Source of the DNA: Breviolum minutum Mf 1.05b.01
Taxonomy: Eukaryota > Sar > Dinophyceae > Suessiales > Symbiodiniaceae
DNA length: 64,000 nt
NCBI GenBank assembly: GCA_000507305.1
Contig: DF239797.1
Location: forward strand, 1-64,000
Reading direction: 5' to 3'
Shown here: in pieces, positions 10,652-21,469 of the stretch
Numbering within the stretch: the first letter of the stretch is position 1
How the letters are laid out: the number at the start of each line of letters is the position of its first letter
The notes under the pieces: generated by a model
Told to the model about the DNA's origin: nothing
Database searches by the model: none
What the model saw: only the letters and a program-made list of their open reading frames with translations
Made by a program: the position numbers and the translations under genes

Positions 10652-11606
10652 CTGGCAAAATAAGAATATTTCACCAACCAAGTTGTTTTTTGAAATAAGG
10701 GGATTTCCCTTACTAAACCATCATTTGGAAATGAGGTCGTGTGAGGTCGCGAGCTAATTTGACCAAATAATATAAACACAAAAACCTTCTAGTTTCAGCA
10801 GTGAGGAACTTCCCCCTATACACTTTAATCATTGCAAATATGATGATACTTTGGATCCTGTCCCCGGAAAAAGGTTCCAATCAGATGTAATCTTAAACTA
10901 AATGGTGAATCCTGTACCCAACCCCAGACAATCTGGCCCTAAGAATTCCCCATGTTTCTCTTCATACATGAAGATATCATAACCCAGCTTCATAGAAAGT
11001 TCAGTAATCCAATGGTTGAACCAGGGTCTCGGAAACAGTGAAAAACATCATGAACAAAATTTATCGACAACAAAACCGAAAACCGCGATGTTCAAAAACA
11101 TGTCCGACAGGCCCTAATTTGCACCGAATGATTTTTCAACAATTTCTACACAACGAAAACAACTTTCCCTAGGCTTCCAAAACACCGAAGTTGAGGAGGT
11201 ATGACGGGGGGCCCCAAAAAACATGCCTTCCTCAAGAAGTATGACTGGAAGACTAGGGTTTGGATGATCAAAAGTATGTACACAAAACATGTTCCTGTTT
11301 GGGAAATCACTGGAAGCGTCATTCCGAGATTTGGTGTATGTAACAAATCAATTTTTGGTACAAACAGCTTAAGAAACAAAAACAAACATGTGATTTTCAT
11401 ATACAAACTTCAGTTATAGGTGTTTAGATCACTTTTGTTGTAAATACATGTTACATATTATAGCTGACTTTGTCTTGATGAATCCCAAGTGATTCCAACC
11501 AAACAAGCACCAAAAAAAGCACCCAATGACGACAACGACAATTGTCACCCCAACCTACCCCTCTGCCCCTACCCGGTTCTATCCCTTACTACGGCCACCA
11601 AGGCAC

Positions 11607-11675
11607 CTGTTTTGTGCTCCCATTGCCATGTCACATTGGGATATAGATCGTGGCCACCATCCACAGTCGTGGCAT
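11607..11675 (-). CDS. Exon, 22 aa (ATTVDGGHDLYPNVTWQWEH)
   Basis: Acceptor CATTCAG|ATGCCACG and donor AAAACAG|GTGCCTTG frame 69 nt coding ATTVDGGHDLYPNVTWQWEH plus KT. The pattern resembles a beta-strand repeat, but I cannot assign a family. Confidence 0.5.
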
Positions 11676-11901
11676 CTGAATGTTGGGTGAAGGTGGAGAA
11701 CCAATCACCTGGTGAAGGTTGAGGTCACCAATCACTTGGAGATTTTACCCAGGGACCCTGGAATGGTACCCGAAACACCCCTGTTTTGGAGAATTAACCT
11801 CCATTTATCCTCATTTTGACACCATTTTAAGGGATTTTTAGGGACTCATTTTAAGGGGTATCTTCCAGGGGTACCTTCCCAATTTCACTGAATCACCAGA
11901 C

Positions 11902-12000
11902 CATGCATGGGACGGAAAGGTATATTCACCTACATGAAAGGTTGATTTTCATGGTAAATGTATGGTAAATATACCGTTCGTCCCATGGATCCGTAATGGG
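11902..12000. repeat. C-family element
   Basis: CATGGGACGGAAAGGTATA at the left is mirrored by TATACCGTTCGTCCCATG at the right. ATGAAAGGTTGATTTTCATG sits in the loop. Confidence 0.8.
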
Positions 12001-12035
12001 TGATGTCTTTCCGGTAAGACTTCCATGAGTACCCT

Positions 12036-12140
12036 CCTTGAAAGTAACATCCCCTGAAGAGGGACCATTTCAAGAGGAAACCTCATCTTCCAACCATCAA
12101 TTTTCAGGGGATATGTTAGTTTCAGGGAGTGTAAACTCCA
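12036..12140. repeat. G-family element
   Basis: ACATCCCCTGAAGAGGGACC at the left and ATATGTTAGTTTCAGGGAGTG at the right, with TCTTCCAACCATCAATTTTC inside. An A element follows immediately. Confidence 0.65.
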
Positions 12141-12143
12141 CTT

Positions 12144-12256
12144 CTAGTTGGTGGTTGAGTTTCAACCCATTTGAAAAATATGCGCAAGTCAAATTGGATC
12201 ATGAAACCCCAAGGATCGGGGTGACCAAAAAAAATATTTGAGTTGACACCACCTAG
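12144..12256. repeat. A-family element
   Basis: CTAGTTGGTGGTTGAGTTTC at the left, GAGTTGACACCACCTAG at the right. TAAACTCCACTT occurs just before it and again just after it, and GTAGGAATAGTCA is then repeated to about 12345. Confidence 0.75.
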
Positions 12257-12429
12257 TGAATGAGTAAACTCCACTTTGTAGGAATAGTCAAGAAACTTCT
12301 CATATCTCTTGTCTTTCATGTCCACATGTAGGAATAGTCAATGGTTAAAAAAACAGTTATTAAACTCGACTTTGTAGGAATTGTATGGAACAGTTAGACC
12401 AGTTCTGCGTGGAATTCCATGATTTTCGT

Positions 12430-12740
12430 AACAACTCCCTTTGATTATCAGTAGGGTGAAATGAGTCCATAGATAGAGGGTATAATCCCAATTACCCATG
12501 CTTAGGGCCATTCATAGGGGTTATAAAACTATTTAGGCTATGAAAGGGGTCCCACAACCCGATCCTTAGGTTACTTCCGATCATCATGGTTACTAAACCG
12601 CGTATATATCCACTGGGATGTCCTAGTTATAAGTATAGGGTGAAATAAGTCTACGAAAATTTCGGGGTTTTCAATAACCCCAATGAAACAAACCCATTTT
12701 TGAAGACCATGAAAAAGGGGTGAAATAACTCCATTTATAA
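12430..12740. repeat. Degraded N-like sequence; no gene
   Basis: Several short modules of GGGTGAAATAA and TTATAAGTATAGGG type with GGGTTATAAAAC. No exon seen. Confidence 0.4.
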
Positions 12741-12741
12741 T

Positions 12742-12815
12742 CTAGTTGGTGGTTTCAACCCATTTGAAAAATATCAGTCAAATTGGAAATCTTCCCCAAA
12801 TAGGGGTGAAAAATT
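12742..12815. repeat. A-family fragment (left half)
   Basis: CTAGTTGGTGGTTTCAACCC through CTTCCCCAAATAGGGGTGAA. The right end is missing. Confidence 0.7.
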
Positions 12816-12840
12816 GGTAGGGTCGCAAAAAACGTAACAA

Positions 12841-12967
12841 ATCCCATGACGGATCCCCCAGGGACGGATCCTTGGAAAGGATGCGCTCCCAGTACCTAAG
12901 AAATTGACCATAAACATCAACCAAAATGTAGGTAAATATACCGATACCATACATGGATCCTATGGGA
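12841..12967. repeat. C-family element, left arm diverged
   Basis: The right arm reads TGTAGGTAAATATACCG, ACCATACATGGATCCTATGG. The left arm ATCCCATGACGGATCC is partly mirrored. Confidence 0.65.
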
Positions 12968-13288
12968 ATGCAAACATGTAAGAATAACATCAGTTTCCTG
13001 AGACAGTGAGGAGAAATTCTAGACTAACCCAGTTGATTTCCAAAGATACACAAATAAAATAGCAGTATATATGACAGTGGATCATATGTTTACAGTTCTA
13101 CCATTTTACACTAGCAACATCTCTGATATATTATATTGTTTTACAACTAATGTCATGTAGAAACGATGTGAAACACCATTGCAATGCGAGATTCTTGAGG
13201 CCTGGTATGGCGGCAAATTTCAACTTAAAAGGTTGAATTGACACACAATCTGCTTCACGAAATCTTAGGTGCACATAGGTGCATGGCA

Positions 13289-13397
13289 TATCCCATAGGA
13301 TCCATGTATGTTATATTTATATACCTACATTTACCATAAAAAATCAACCTTTCATGTAGGCAAATATGCAATCGTCCCATGGATCCGTCATGGGATA
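13289..13397. repeat. C-family element
   Basis: CCCATAGGATCCATGTATG at the left, CGTCCCATGGATCCGTCATG at the right, with TTACCATAAAAAATCAACC inside. Confidence 0.75.
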
Positions 13398-13494
13398 TAT
13401 GTTGAAGATTCTTTTTGTTGAAGTTGCGTACATCGTAGCTACAGTTCTTGGGTGTTGAATCAAGTAAAACACGTGATCCCACCAGCCAAGGTAC

Positions 13495-13573
13495 CCCAGA
13501 AGCTCTTGGTACGTGGACTGATCTCTGGTTGTGGAGGCAATGCTGGCGATGCCGGTGTTTCGGAAGCTTTTGC
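13495..13573 (-). CDS. Exon, proline-rich frame preferred
   Basis: Acceptor CTTGCAG|GCAAAAGC and donor CTGGG|GTACCTTG frame 79 nt. The preferred frame reads AKASETPASPALPPQPEISP then RTKSFWG. A second frame (GKSFRNTGIASIASTTRDQS) is also open, so the frame needs a transcript. It would be a flexible linker if the first frame holds. Confidence 0.45.
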
Positions 13574-13605
13574 CTGCAAGCCGGTAGGCCCCTTTTGCCG
13601 ATCGT

Positions 13606-13745
13606 TATAAATGGAATGAACTCCCTACAAATGGCCTTATTAATAGATAACTGAGGTGATTTCAGCCCCATAAATGGCCTTATACATCGTTAACTGAGGT
13701 TATTTCCACCCCGCAATAAGTGGAGGAGAATTTCACCCTATTTAT
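13606..13745. repeat. N-like tandem modules
   Basis: AATGGCCTTATTAATAGATAACTGAGGTGATTTC-type sequence is repeated as AATGGCCTTATACATCGTTA, CTGAGGTTATTTCC. GTGGAGGAGAATTTCACCCT closes it. Confidence 0.45.
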
Positions 13746-13833
13746 AACAGGTGACGGGGGCGGTGGTGGCTTCATAAAGCTGAAAAGGGAATGTTTCCAA
13801 CAACTACACCCTAAAGAGACGCCTAAAACTTAC

Positions 13834-13894
13834 CTTCCGAAAACGGTCCTCTTTCGACTGGCGGACGGTTTCGGTGAAAAAGCACCATTTTGAC
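13834..13894 (-). CDS. Exon, 20 aa (VKMVLFHRNRPPVERGPFSE)
   Basis: Acceptor TTACAAG|GTCAAA and a strong donor CGGAAG|GTAAGT frame 61 nt coding VKMVLFHRNRPPVERGPFSE and one extra base. Another frame (GQNGAFSPKPSASRKRTVFG) is open too. Function unknown. Confidence 0.5.
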
Positions 13895-13959
13895 CTTGTA
13901 AAAAACGACGAGGTAGCTGCTTGTGGAAAGGTTGCGAAAAAAAAACAACTACTAAAAAG

Positions 13960-14925
13960 GTCCAAGAAGTGCACGGGCCCCACAGTTTTTCCAGTCTTTC
14001 AAAGGAAGCCGGATCCTCTTCCAACCATCATTTTCCAGGGGCGAAAATGTTAATTTAACCCCCCCAAAAAAAATAAGATGGAACCTTGAAATCACACAAT
14101 TGAAAAGGAAAATCATCTCACAAACTATCAATTTTCGAGGGTGTGGCCATCTTCACTTTGGTGTTTTTGTGTTCAAATTTCAAGCATATCAACTGTCAGG
14201 CCATAAACCGGGGCCCCCAAGTGGAAACCCCAACTCAACATGTGTAAACAATTGATGTAACACGACTATTTATTCAAAACTTATCTTATATTCCTATATA
14301 TTATGCATACCGTAATATTCACATTATCTTAATGTTCTCATACACTCTTGTCTACTCTGTTCTGTCCTCTTTTGTGTTCATACATATTCTTGCCTGAATA
14401 AATTGTGTGAAGGCTGCCTACATGCCACGCAAGCGCGTGTGTTGGAAATTCCATACATGGAGCGGACAAACACAACCCATGCCTGATGTGATGCCCAAAA
14501 ATATAATTCTGAGCAAATTTTCCTGTAATTCCCAAACCTGACTTTTTTGGGCTATTTTGGGGGACACTTCCCTCTCTTTTCACCACTATCTGGGTGAATT
14601 ACCAACCGGCGGTGCATGGTCACTATAATCTGCCGGATACCTAGATTTGTTTTTTTGGTGTGAATAAGGTAGTACTATAAAGTAATATATGCCATACATT
14701 TGCTTTGATCCCCCAATGGGTAATTTACTAAATTGCTATAAGTTTACTAATCACTATCCCATCACCAATCACTCTACTCCAAAGTTGTCCGATTTAGTGA
14801 TGCCATAGTGATGTGATGCCAAAAAATTCAATGGATGGATCTGGGAAAATTGCTATGAACGCTCATTTAAGCTCATCAGATCTCACCGCCCAGCGAATAT
14901 TAATGGCATTTTGGATGCATTTTGG
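13960..14925. other. Mostly intron-like; two weak coding hints
   Basis: The minus strand near 13965-14025 reads EEDPASFERLEKLWG, and near 14405-14495 reads HQAWVVFVRSMYGISNTRAC. Neither has clear splice sites. The rest is AT-rich, with a G-type fragment (CCAACCATCATTTTCCAGGG) at about 14020. Confidence 0.3.
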
Positions 14926-14939
14926 GGCTCGGATTCCCT

Positions 14940-15035
14940 TACCCACAGAATCCCACAGAATCTATGTATGGTATATTATTTACCCACTAATTTACCATAA
15001 AAATCTACCATTCATGTAGGTAAATATATGGGAAA
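14940..15035. repeat. C-family element, degraded
   Basis: TCTATGTATGGTATATTATTTACC at the left, TTTACCATAAAAATCTACC in the middle and ATGTAGGTAAATATA at the right. Confidence 0.6.
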
Positions 15036-15146
15036 CCCGAAAATCAGGGCATTTTGGGCGGATTCCCTGACTTTTCACCACCATTTGGGGGTGACCTCGA
15101 GGTCCATCACGTCCATCCCTCAGCATCTCTTCCACCCAACCTCCAC

Positions 15147-15200
15147 CTCGGGCGGCAGTTCCACATGCTTCAACTTTGGTGGTGGAGATACGGGTCCCGC
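15147..15200 (-). CDS. Exon, 18 aa (AGPVSPPPKLKHVELPPE)
   Basis: Acceptor CTGCGAG|GCGGGA and donor CCCGAG|GTGGAG frame exactly 54 nt coding AGPVSPPPKLKHVELPPE, phase 0 at both ends. A proline-rich linker. AG|G is present on both sides. Confidence 0.55.
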
Positions 15201-15268
15201 CTCGCAGGTCGAGGTGGTTAGGAGTATTTTTTGGAGATGTTTTTCGGGCTTCAAAAGATATAATATAA

Positions 15269-15355
15269 CTGGTTGGTGGTTTCAACCCTTTTGAAAAAAT
15301 GGGAATCTTCCCCAAGTAGGAGTGAAAATAAAGAATGTTTGAAACCACCACCTAG
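15269..15355. repeat. A-family element, short version
   Basis: CTGGTTGGTGGTTTCAACCC at the left and GAAACCACCACCTAG at the right, 87 bp. It lacks the ATTAGTCAAATTGG segment. Confidence 0.85.
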
Positions 15356-15687
15356 ATTTAATGTAGATAATTAAAACAACAAACAACATATCAAAATTCA
15401 CACATGTTGTTTTTTGTATGTTTGAGATTTTCTTTGGAGCGTTTTTGTCTTTAACAGTTTCGGTATGTCTGAGTTTAGTTGAGAGTTTTTGAGGAGAAAC
15501 AAAAATAATTGACATATTTGATGAAAAAACAACAAAAGAAATCTGAAAGATTAATTTGATGTCAATGTGTTTGTACTACCAATGCCTATAGGACTTCATC
15601 TTCCTATAGGTTTTTGCATCCCCCGGTTGTATTTCGCAGGGAGGTGGTTGGGGGGTGGTATATAGGATTTTATAAACATAAAATGGG

Positions 15688-15792
15688 TACCCTCTGGTAA
15701 ACTAACATGGCAATGGAAAATGGACCATTTGAAGATGTATTTCCTATTCAAAATGGGGATAATTCATTGCCATGTTAGTTTACCGGAGTGTA
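15688..15792. repeat. F-family element, type copy
   Basis: TA, CCCTCTGGTAAACTAACATG at the left faces CATGTTAGTTTACCGGAGTG, TA at the right. The arms match over more than 20 bp. This is the best preserved F copy. Confidence 0.9.
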
Positions 15793-15819
15793 CCCCTTGA
15801 TCTCCGACCTAGGAAACGA

Positions 15820-15890
15820 CCGGTAATCTGCGTCGTGAGGTGAACTTCCGGTGCTTGCCCGCCTTCCCGGCCTTCCCTGACTTGGATATG
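15820..15890 (-). CDS. Candidate exon, lysine/glycine-rich
   Basis: A GC-rich island with a possible acceptor GGGAAG|GCCGGG. One minus frame reads SGKAGKAGKHRKFTSRRR, another VREGREGGQAPEVHLTTQIT. The frame is unresolved. Confidence 0.3.
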
Positions 15891-16102
15891 ACGCAACTTG
15901 CAACAACTTTGATGGCCATGGGATACGGATTTTGTCCCCAATACAGGTTTCTTTTTTGGTTCGAAAAAAATCTGTGCCACTATGTTTTTTTGTTCCTGGA
16001 GATATTTCTTTTGGGGAGTTGAATTGGCTGTGTCTTAAGATTGGGACAATATAAGACTCATTGTGCGGTTTCCTTTTTTTACCTTAAATGTGGTGATCAT
16101 GA

Positions 16103-16195
16103 CTAGTTGGTGGTTTCGACTCTTTTGAATATTATAGAAATTGGATCATTTCCCCAAGTAGGGATGAAAATAAACAATATTTGAAACCACGCTTC
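16103..16195. repeat. A-family element
   Basis: CTAGTTGGTGGTTTCGACTC at the left, TTTGAAACCACGCTTCAG at the right and TTTCCCCAAGTAGGGATGAA inside. Confidence 0.75.
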
Positions 16196-16594
16196 AGATG
16201 ATATCATGGTGAACCATCCTAGTTGTTCGTTTCAAACAACACGAATCCAGTCTTTGTTGGGTGTAACACCCTGAGACAACTATATATTTTCACCCTCGAA
16301 AACCAACAGTTCGCCCCTTTAAAATCATGGTTGGAAGACTATATTCTTTTTAGAATTGTCCCTTTTCAGGGGGGTTATCCAAGACGAACTTATCCAGGTT
16401 TTTGTTTTTTGTTGGTGTAAAAGATTGAAAACACACCAAGCTACGTATCCGTATCCTTATCCCAAAACAAATCAACACCATCCGAATCCCCACCTCATCT
16501 GCCAGAGCCCCAGGTGGATTAAACTCCTAAACTCAACGTGCAGTTAGTGATGGTATCGGCAACATTGGAATGGCCTGCCCTAAGGTACCCCCCG

Positions 16595-16745
16595 AGAAAC
16601 AGCCGGCCTTATGATCAGGGCTTACTAACCATTGGCGTCCCTGAAAAAGAGGCCTTATCAAACCCTTCTTTCTCGGGGGAGGGGGGGTATGTTAGGCGGG
16701 GTAGGTTGACCAGCCATGCTGGAAGTCAACTTGCAGTACAGTACC
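16595..16745. repeat. Element with ACAGCCGGCCTTAT / GGTTGACCAGCCATG
   Basis: ACAGCCGGCCTTATGATCAG near the start and GGTAGGTTGACCAGCCATG near the end. A shortened relative occurs at 25370-25420 with AGCCGGCCTTATTAAGAGGG and the same GGTTGACCAGCCATG. Confidence 0.5.
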
Positions 16746-16925
16746 TTTCCTCCCATAATCATGGTTCAGTGAACAATGGGTGTATAGGTCTATCTCCATA
16801 GTTACCTTGAAATTACAGCCATTTTCCACTTGATAAGAGAAAGAATATAATACCAATCCACAACGATCCTTTTTTGAAAGGTCACCAGCAAACGTGTCAG
16901 GGGCTATTGGGCAATGATCACTAAC

Positions 16926-16999
16926 CTGGCATGGTCCTCCAAGTAGAGTTTCCGCAGTACAATGTTGCCGGTAGGAACAAAACGATTCATAATATTCAT
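16926..16999 (-). CDS. Exon, 24 complete codons (MNIMNRFVPTGNIVLRKLYL)
   Basis: Acceptor GTTTCAG|ATGAATAT and donor GCCAG|GTTAGTG frame 74 nt coding MNIMNRFVPTGNIVLRKLYL then EDHA. Both junctions are standard and the frame has no stop. Family not recognised. Confidence 0.6.
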
Positions 17000-17394
17000 C
17001 TGAAACCCTCTATACCCTAGACATGCAGGCGAATACCTCCGTTAGGATGGTATGTTTTTGGGGTCCAAATACCGAACCTCAGGAGGCGTTTGGATGTCTA
17101 GGGATAAGATAAACAACTGAAAATCATATGAAACCATTCTGGTGGTCACTAGCAAGGTCACTGGTGTCTTAACAACACCCTTCACCTAAAGTTTTGTTGT
17201 TGTCTTATGTTTTCCATTTTTCACTTCTTTTCTCCGTTGAATCATTGAATTCTTTTCCTACGTTCACGCATGAGTTCTCTTCGCCAAAGTTCTCACAGTC
17301 AAGAAGGCAAGAAACACAACAAGCACACCACAAACAAGTGGCCGAACCCCTACCAAATAGAAATAGGGGTATAACTCCATCTGGCCAAATTGAA

Positions 17395-17515
17395 AAATAT
17401 TTCACCAACCTAGATTTCCCTAAAAGAAGGGGTCCCATTTCCCTTCCAAAAAGCTACCTTTGCGGGGTAGCAAAAGGGCGTGTGAGGTCGCGAGCTAATT
17501 TGACCAGATTTATAG
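17395..17515. repeat. I-family element
   Basis: ATTTCACCAACCTAGATTTC, then AAGGGGTCCCATTTCCCTT, AAAAAGCTACCTTTG and GTGAGGTCGCGAGCTAATTT. Related copies lie at 9686-9790, 10660-10770, 44690-44830, 45110-45225 and 54650-54770. Confidence 0.6.
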
Positions 17516-17519
17516 GGGG

Positions 17520-18680
17520 TTATAACCCCACTTACCCATGTATAAGGCTGGCTGCTAGCTTCACCCAAATCCAAAAAATATCTTCGGAATTGTCCACTTT
17601 GAACATGCCACCCATGGACCGTCTCCCTTCAAAAAGTGGTCATGTTCCAAAACGAAATGATAACTTTTAGAGAGCAAAACATGTTCTAGTTTGTGGTGAA
17701 TGATATGAGTCAAATTGGTTTCCCCGAGTATGGTTGAAAAATCAAAAATATCCGAAGTCGCCATTTTGAGGGATACCCATTTCTCAACCAAAAATGCTCC
17801 ACCCAATTGGACAACTCAATACACCCAGCAAATCAATATTCAAAAAAAGTCCCCACAATCTGACGTGCGACAACGGACCTGTCCTCTTTGACCGTGCATG
17901 TTGTCATTTATCGCAGAGGGATAATCGACCATTCATGGCGGCTGCTCATGAGGATCATTCAGAACAGTGGAAGTTGAGATTTTTTTGGTAAAGTAAAAAA
18001 AACACTAGTGGGTGGTTGAACCAACCCATTTGAAACATATATTATTAGTCTAAAAAAACTGAAAACAACCACCGGTCAGATGAGCTTAACCTTCCCTCCT
18101 CTCCTTCAAGACCTGTAGAATTTATAAATCCATGAAATCATCTACTTCTACCGGTATACCACACTAGCACCTATTTCACCCGTGCCAGATTCCTTTAAAA
18201 AAAAACTGTACTACTTGGAAAAAACCCTTGGAAGTTACGCCGAGTGAAAGTTGTGCAACGTACAAAACCTCAGGTGGAACCGTAAGTGCCAAGTAATTTC
18301 ATCTCATCTGAAAATGTAGGTCCTATACTTGGGCCACTTGGACTCCAGCAAGTCCAAGACATCTTGTGTTTTTTAACACAAATAGTTGAACATTCTATAA
18401 AAAGAATATCCGCCACACCTAAAAATTCAAATATCCTCTATTTCCGAAGGCTTTTTTCTAAGAATGTTTTGGGTTGATTTGTGTTTGATTTCATTCGTTC
18501 CATGTTTACATCACTATTTTTGGGCAGTCTTTTGCGACCCCCCAAAGACATTCATGGTGAACCAACCCTTTTCGTCTCAGGTGGACATCTTGATTCCGCA
18601 AAAATGCGGGGCGCAGCTCTACTTGATGGCAAGGGAAAACCAAGCTAAACACCGGCAAAATATAGATTCTTTGCATGTAC
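17520..18680. other. No firm gene; degraded repeats
   Basis: Contains a degraded A element at about 18005-18080 (CTAGTGGGTGGTTGAACC to CAACCACCGGTCAG). A weak minus-strand coding hint lies at 18545-18660 (HQVELRPAFLRNQDVHLRR), and a plus-strand open stretch at 17850-17985 (CHLSQRDNRPFMAAAHED). Confidence 0.35.
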
Positions 18681-18684
18681 CTAA

Positions 18685-18766
18685 TAAGATCCATGTATGG
18701 CATATTTACCCACATGTGGCATAAATGTATGGTAAATGTATGTAAATATTCCATACATGGATCCTA
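18685..18766. repeat. C-family element
   Basis: GATCCATGTATGGCATATTT at the left faces AAATATTCCATACATGGATC at the right, with TA at both ends. Confidence 0.8.
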
Positions 18767-18937
18767 TGGGGTATAAAATATCAAAAATTACACATATGAT
18801 GTAATACAATGTAGTTTTCAGTAAGAACCCTATCAAAAAACAGATTAAATAGAAATCTAGAGAGATACTCGCTGCATATATGTATATAAACATTGTGTAA
18901 TTAATCAATACATTATCAGCACTCTTTACATATATTG

Positions 18938-18995
18938 CTGGGAATCTTCCCCAAATAGGGATGAAAATAAGAAATATTTGAAACCACCACCTAGA
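18938..18995. repeat. A-family fragment (right half)
   Basis: GGGAATCTTCCCCAAATAGG through GAAACCACCACCTAG. No left end is present. Confidence 0.7.
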
Positions 18996-19149
18996 TTGTT
19001 ATTGGATAAGCAACCTCTAGGCCTCAATAGGATTGCTAAATAGAGCTGTTTACATCTGAAACCACCTCACAGAACCTTCATGTCAAAGCCTTGTCAAAAT
19101 ACCATCAGGGTTGTACCCAATCCATGAGGTCGAAAAAAATCCCTCCGAT

Positions 19150-19290
19150 TCTTTCGCTGGTTGTTCAATAGGGATTCTTTTGATGGTTAATTATAATCCC
19201 CACAAAAATTGGGTAGTTCATCATCCCCCTAGAAACCCTAAACAACGAGGTTTGTTTTTCATTGCTCATGTGGATCATTCCCTTCTTGGA
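19150..19290. repeat. H-family element
   Basis: TTCAATAGGGATTCTTTTGA, TTATAATCCCCACAAAAATTGG, GTAGTTCATCATCCCCC and TTTTCATTGCTCATGTGG. The copy at 28575-28705 has the same order of modules. Confidence 0.6.
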
Positions 19291-19680
19291 GGATCATTCC
19301 AGTGGATGGTAAGTGGTTAGGATCACCCCCATCTGTAAAGCCAGAAAAAGGCCATGAATGGAAGGGGTCCCACAACCCTACTTTCAATGGATTATTGTGG
19401 AAGTTGGAAGGGACTATTTTTCACCCCACACACGGTTTGGTAAGCATTGTACCGTTACCTGTTTTTTTTCCGGTACAGTATATATCCTGCCAATTGGGTG
19501 ATAATATACTACTTACCAAGCCCACCCATTGCAAGAACCCGAAAAATCCATTGACTTTAGTTAAAACTTCAATTATCTAAGAACAACTCAGGTCCTCAAA
19601 CTTGTTTTTTGTCTCAGTTGCAAGATCTGCTAAAGAAAAACTACTGTAGCCCTTTTAATGTGCGTTTTCGTGTTCCGTTC

Positions 19681-19728
19681 CTGTACCCCCACCGGGTGCT
19701 TGGGTGTCGGCACCAACGAAAACACCTC
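19681..19728 (-). CDS. Exon, 16 aa (EVFSLVPTPKHPVGVQ)
   Basis: Acceptor GTGCCGAG|GAGGTG and donor GTACAG|GAACGG (GA donor) frame exactly 48 nt coding EVFSLVPTPKHPVGVQ, phase 0 at both ends. The plus strand is also open, but only the minus strand has matching splice sites. Confidence 0.45.
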
Positions 19729-19810
19729 CTCGGCACCAACGTCAGTTCCGGAGACGCGAAAACGTAAGGCATCTGGTCGACTAAGTTCCAGTTGCAACCT
19801 CAGTTTTTAT

Positions 19811-19908
19811 CTGGTTGGTGGTTTCAACCCATCTGAAAAATATGAGTCAAATTGGAAATCTTCCCCAGGTAGGGGTGGAAATAGAAAATATTTAAAACCA
19901 CCACCTAG
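19811..19908. repeat. A-family element, type copy
   Basis: 98 bp. CTGGTTGGTGGTTTCAACCC, AATATGAGTCAAATTGGAAA, CTTCCCCAGGTAGGGGTGGA and AAAACCACCACCTAG. Confidence 0.9.
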
Positions 19909-20024
19909 TTTATGGCTTGGCCGGTTCTTAGAGGATCATCCCACTGCATGGATGTAAGTGGCTAAGGATCACCTCCCTTTTTATAAGCCATGAATGGAAA
20001 GAGAACAACCCTAAGATTCCCTTA

Positions 20025-20140
20025 GATTTGCTTCTTTGGTGCTTGGAGGAAAAAACACATATTCTCGCCAAATAGTGGTGAAACATGGTGATTGGATCCC
20101 ATGGTAGAATCCCTTTAAAAAAATCAACCAACAAAAAACA
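20025..20140. repeat. Q-family element
   Basis: TTGCTTCTTTGGTGCTTGGA, AAAAACACATATTCTCGCC, GGTGAAACATGGTGATTGG and CCCATGGTAGAATCCC. Related copies lie at 33590-33690, 48925-49010 and 55620-55690. Confidence 0.6.
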
Positions 20141-20319
20141 AATCCAAGAACCTGATCCTTTGGGGACAAAAACATACAAAAACCATCACCATGGTGATTA
20201 ACCAAGTATCCATCCACTTACGGATTTTTATCCAAGTTGGAACCTTCCCTCAACGCATAGGGCTTGGATCTAGGTTTAGCAGTCGGGTGATGTCATTTTT
20301 GGTGGTGAGGTGGGTTGGG

Positions 20320-20407
20320 AGGTAGATCCAAAGTATGAGACATTTACCTCCCAACATTTGGTTGATTTTGTGTTGGGTGAATGTAGGTAAATACCATTCA
20401 CTCCCAT
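20320..20407. repeat. C-family element, degraded
   Basis: CATTTACCTCCCAACATTTG at the left and GAATGTAGGTAAATACCATTC, ACTCCCATGGATTT at the right. Confidence 0.55.
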
Positions 20408-20468
20408 GGATTTCCTGTTCAGGATGTGATGCCAACAAAACCATTCCCTTGGCAATTTTGTTTAAATC

Positions 20469-20582
20469 AACTCCCTGAAACTAACAGCGAAAAAGCCCCT
20501 GAAAACGGATCGTTGGAATACTTTCCTTTTAATTGGGCCTACTTTTCAGGTGCGATGATATGTCAGTTTCAAGGAGGGTAAT
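20469..20582. repeat. G-family element
   Basis: ACTCCCTGAAACTAACAGCG at the left and ATGTCAGTTTCAAGGAGGGTA at the right, with TTTTCAGGTGCGATG near the end. Confidence 0.8.
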
Positions 20583-20733
20583 TACTAAATGTTGTTTTTG
20601 GGCATTTTTGAGGGGACATTAGGAATTCCCAACCGGCGGTGAATGGTCGCTATGATTTGTGACCTGCCTTATTTTACCACCCGCCTGCAGTCGCACAAAG
20701 ATGACGACGGGTAACACCAGGCCGCTATGACCA

Positions 20734-20825
20734 TAGGATCCATGCTGGTTGGTATACTTATCCGACATTTGCTTCATTTTTTGTTGGTAAATGTCTACCT
20801 AAATATACCAATCAGATGGATCCTA
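20734..20825. repeat. C-family element
   Basis: TA, GGATCCATGCTGGTTGGTAT at the left and ATACCAATCAGATGGATCC, TA at the right. Confidence 0.8.
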
Positions 20826-20861
20826 TGGGTGGCCCCATCGTTTAAAAAAAACATACAAACC

Positions 20862-20945
20862 TCGACCGGAAAGAGGACCGTGTTTCACACGGCCCTGAGA
20901 GACAAGGGTGACATTTTTGATTGGAAACCCACAACGGGCGTAAAA
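20862..20945 (-). CDS. Exon candidate, frame uncertain
   Basis: A GC-rich block after AACCTAG|GTTTTTAC with a donor at GGTCGAG|GTTTGT. Frames FYARCGFPIKNVTLVSQGRV and VFTPVVGFQSKMSPLSLR are both plausible. Confidence 0.35.
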
Positions 20946-21352
20946 ACCTAGGTTTTAGACTCTAGACCATAATCAATCCATAATATCATCATTGTCTTTA
21001 GATGCATCTCACAAGTTGGAGTTTTTTTGGAATGCCATTCAAATTGTCCAATGCTTTTTTCCCAAAGAAAAATGAATCAAAACACATACTTTGAATCAGG
21101 CAATCCTGTGGCCCAGTTTCCCCAAAATTCATCTCAACTTCACCCTTGTGCCACAAGAGATGGGTTAAAACTGATGGGTCAAGAGCTGAAAAAACCTGAT
21201 AAAGTTTGTTGCAATTTGCATAGGTATTTCAGGTTGAGATTTTTTTCGAACCGACTTTTTCTGACGGATTTTGCACAAAAAATGTTTGGATCTCAAATGG
21301 TGGTGAAAATCATGGTGATTGGATCCCATGGTAGAATCCGTAAAACAATAGT

Positions 21353-21452
21353 GATTTACCATGGTTTAATGGTGGGTTAATGATTTACCATGGATTCGTG
21401 GTGGTTTAATGGTGATCTACCATGGCTTAACGGTGGTTTAATGATGATTCAC
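21353..21452. repeat. Tandem repeat of GTGATTTACCATGGTTTAATG
   Basis: Four diverged units: ATTTACCATGGTTTAATGG, ATTTACCATGGATTCGTGG, ATCTACCATGGCTTAACGG and ATGATTCACC. They seem to arise from the right end of a Q-type element (TGGTGGTGAAAATCATGGTG just before). Confidence 0.75.
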
Positions 21453-21469
21453 CTTAAACAAATCCAAGT

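Noticed and set aside
17194..17670. A 158-codon plus-strand frame
   Set aside because: Its second half is an I-family repeat and the minus strand is also open over the first half.
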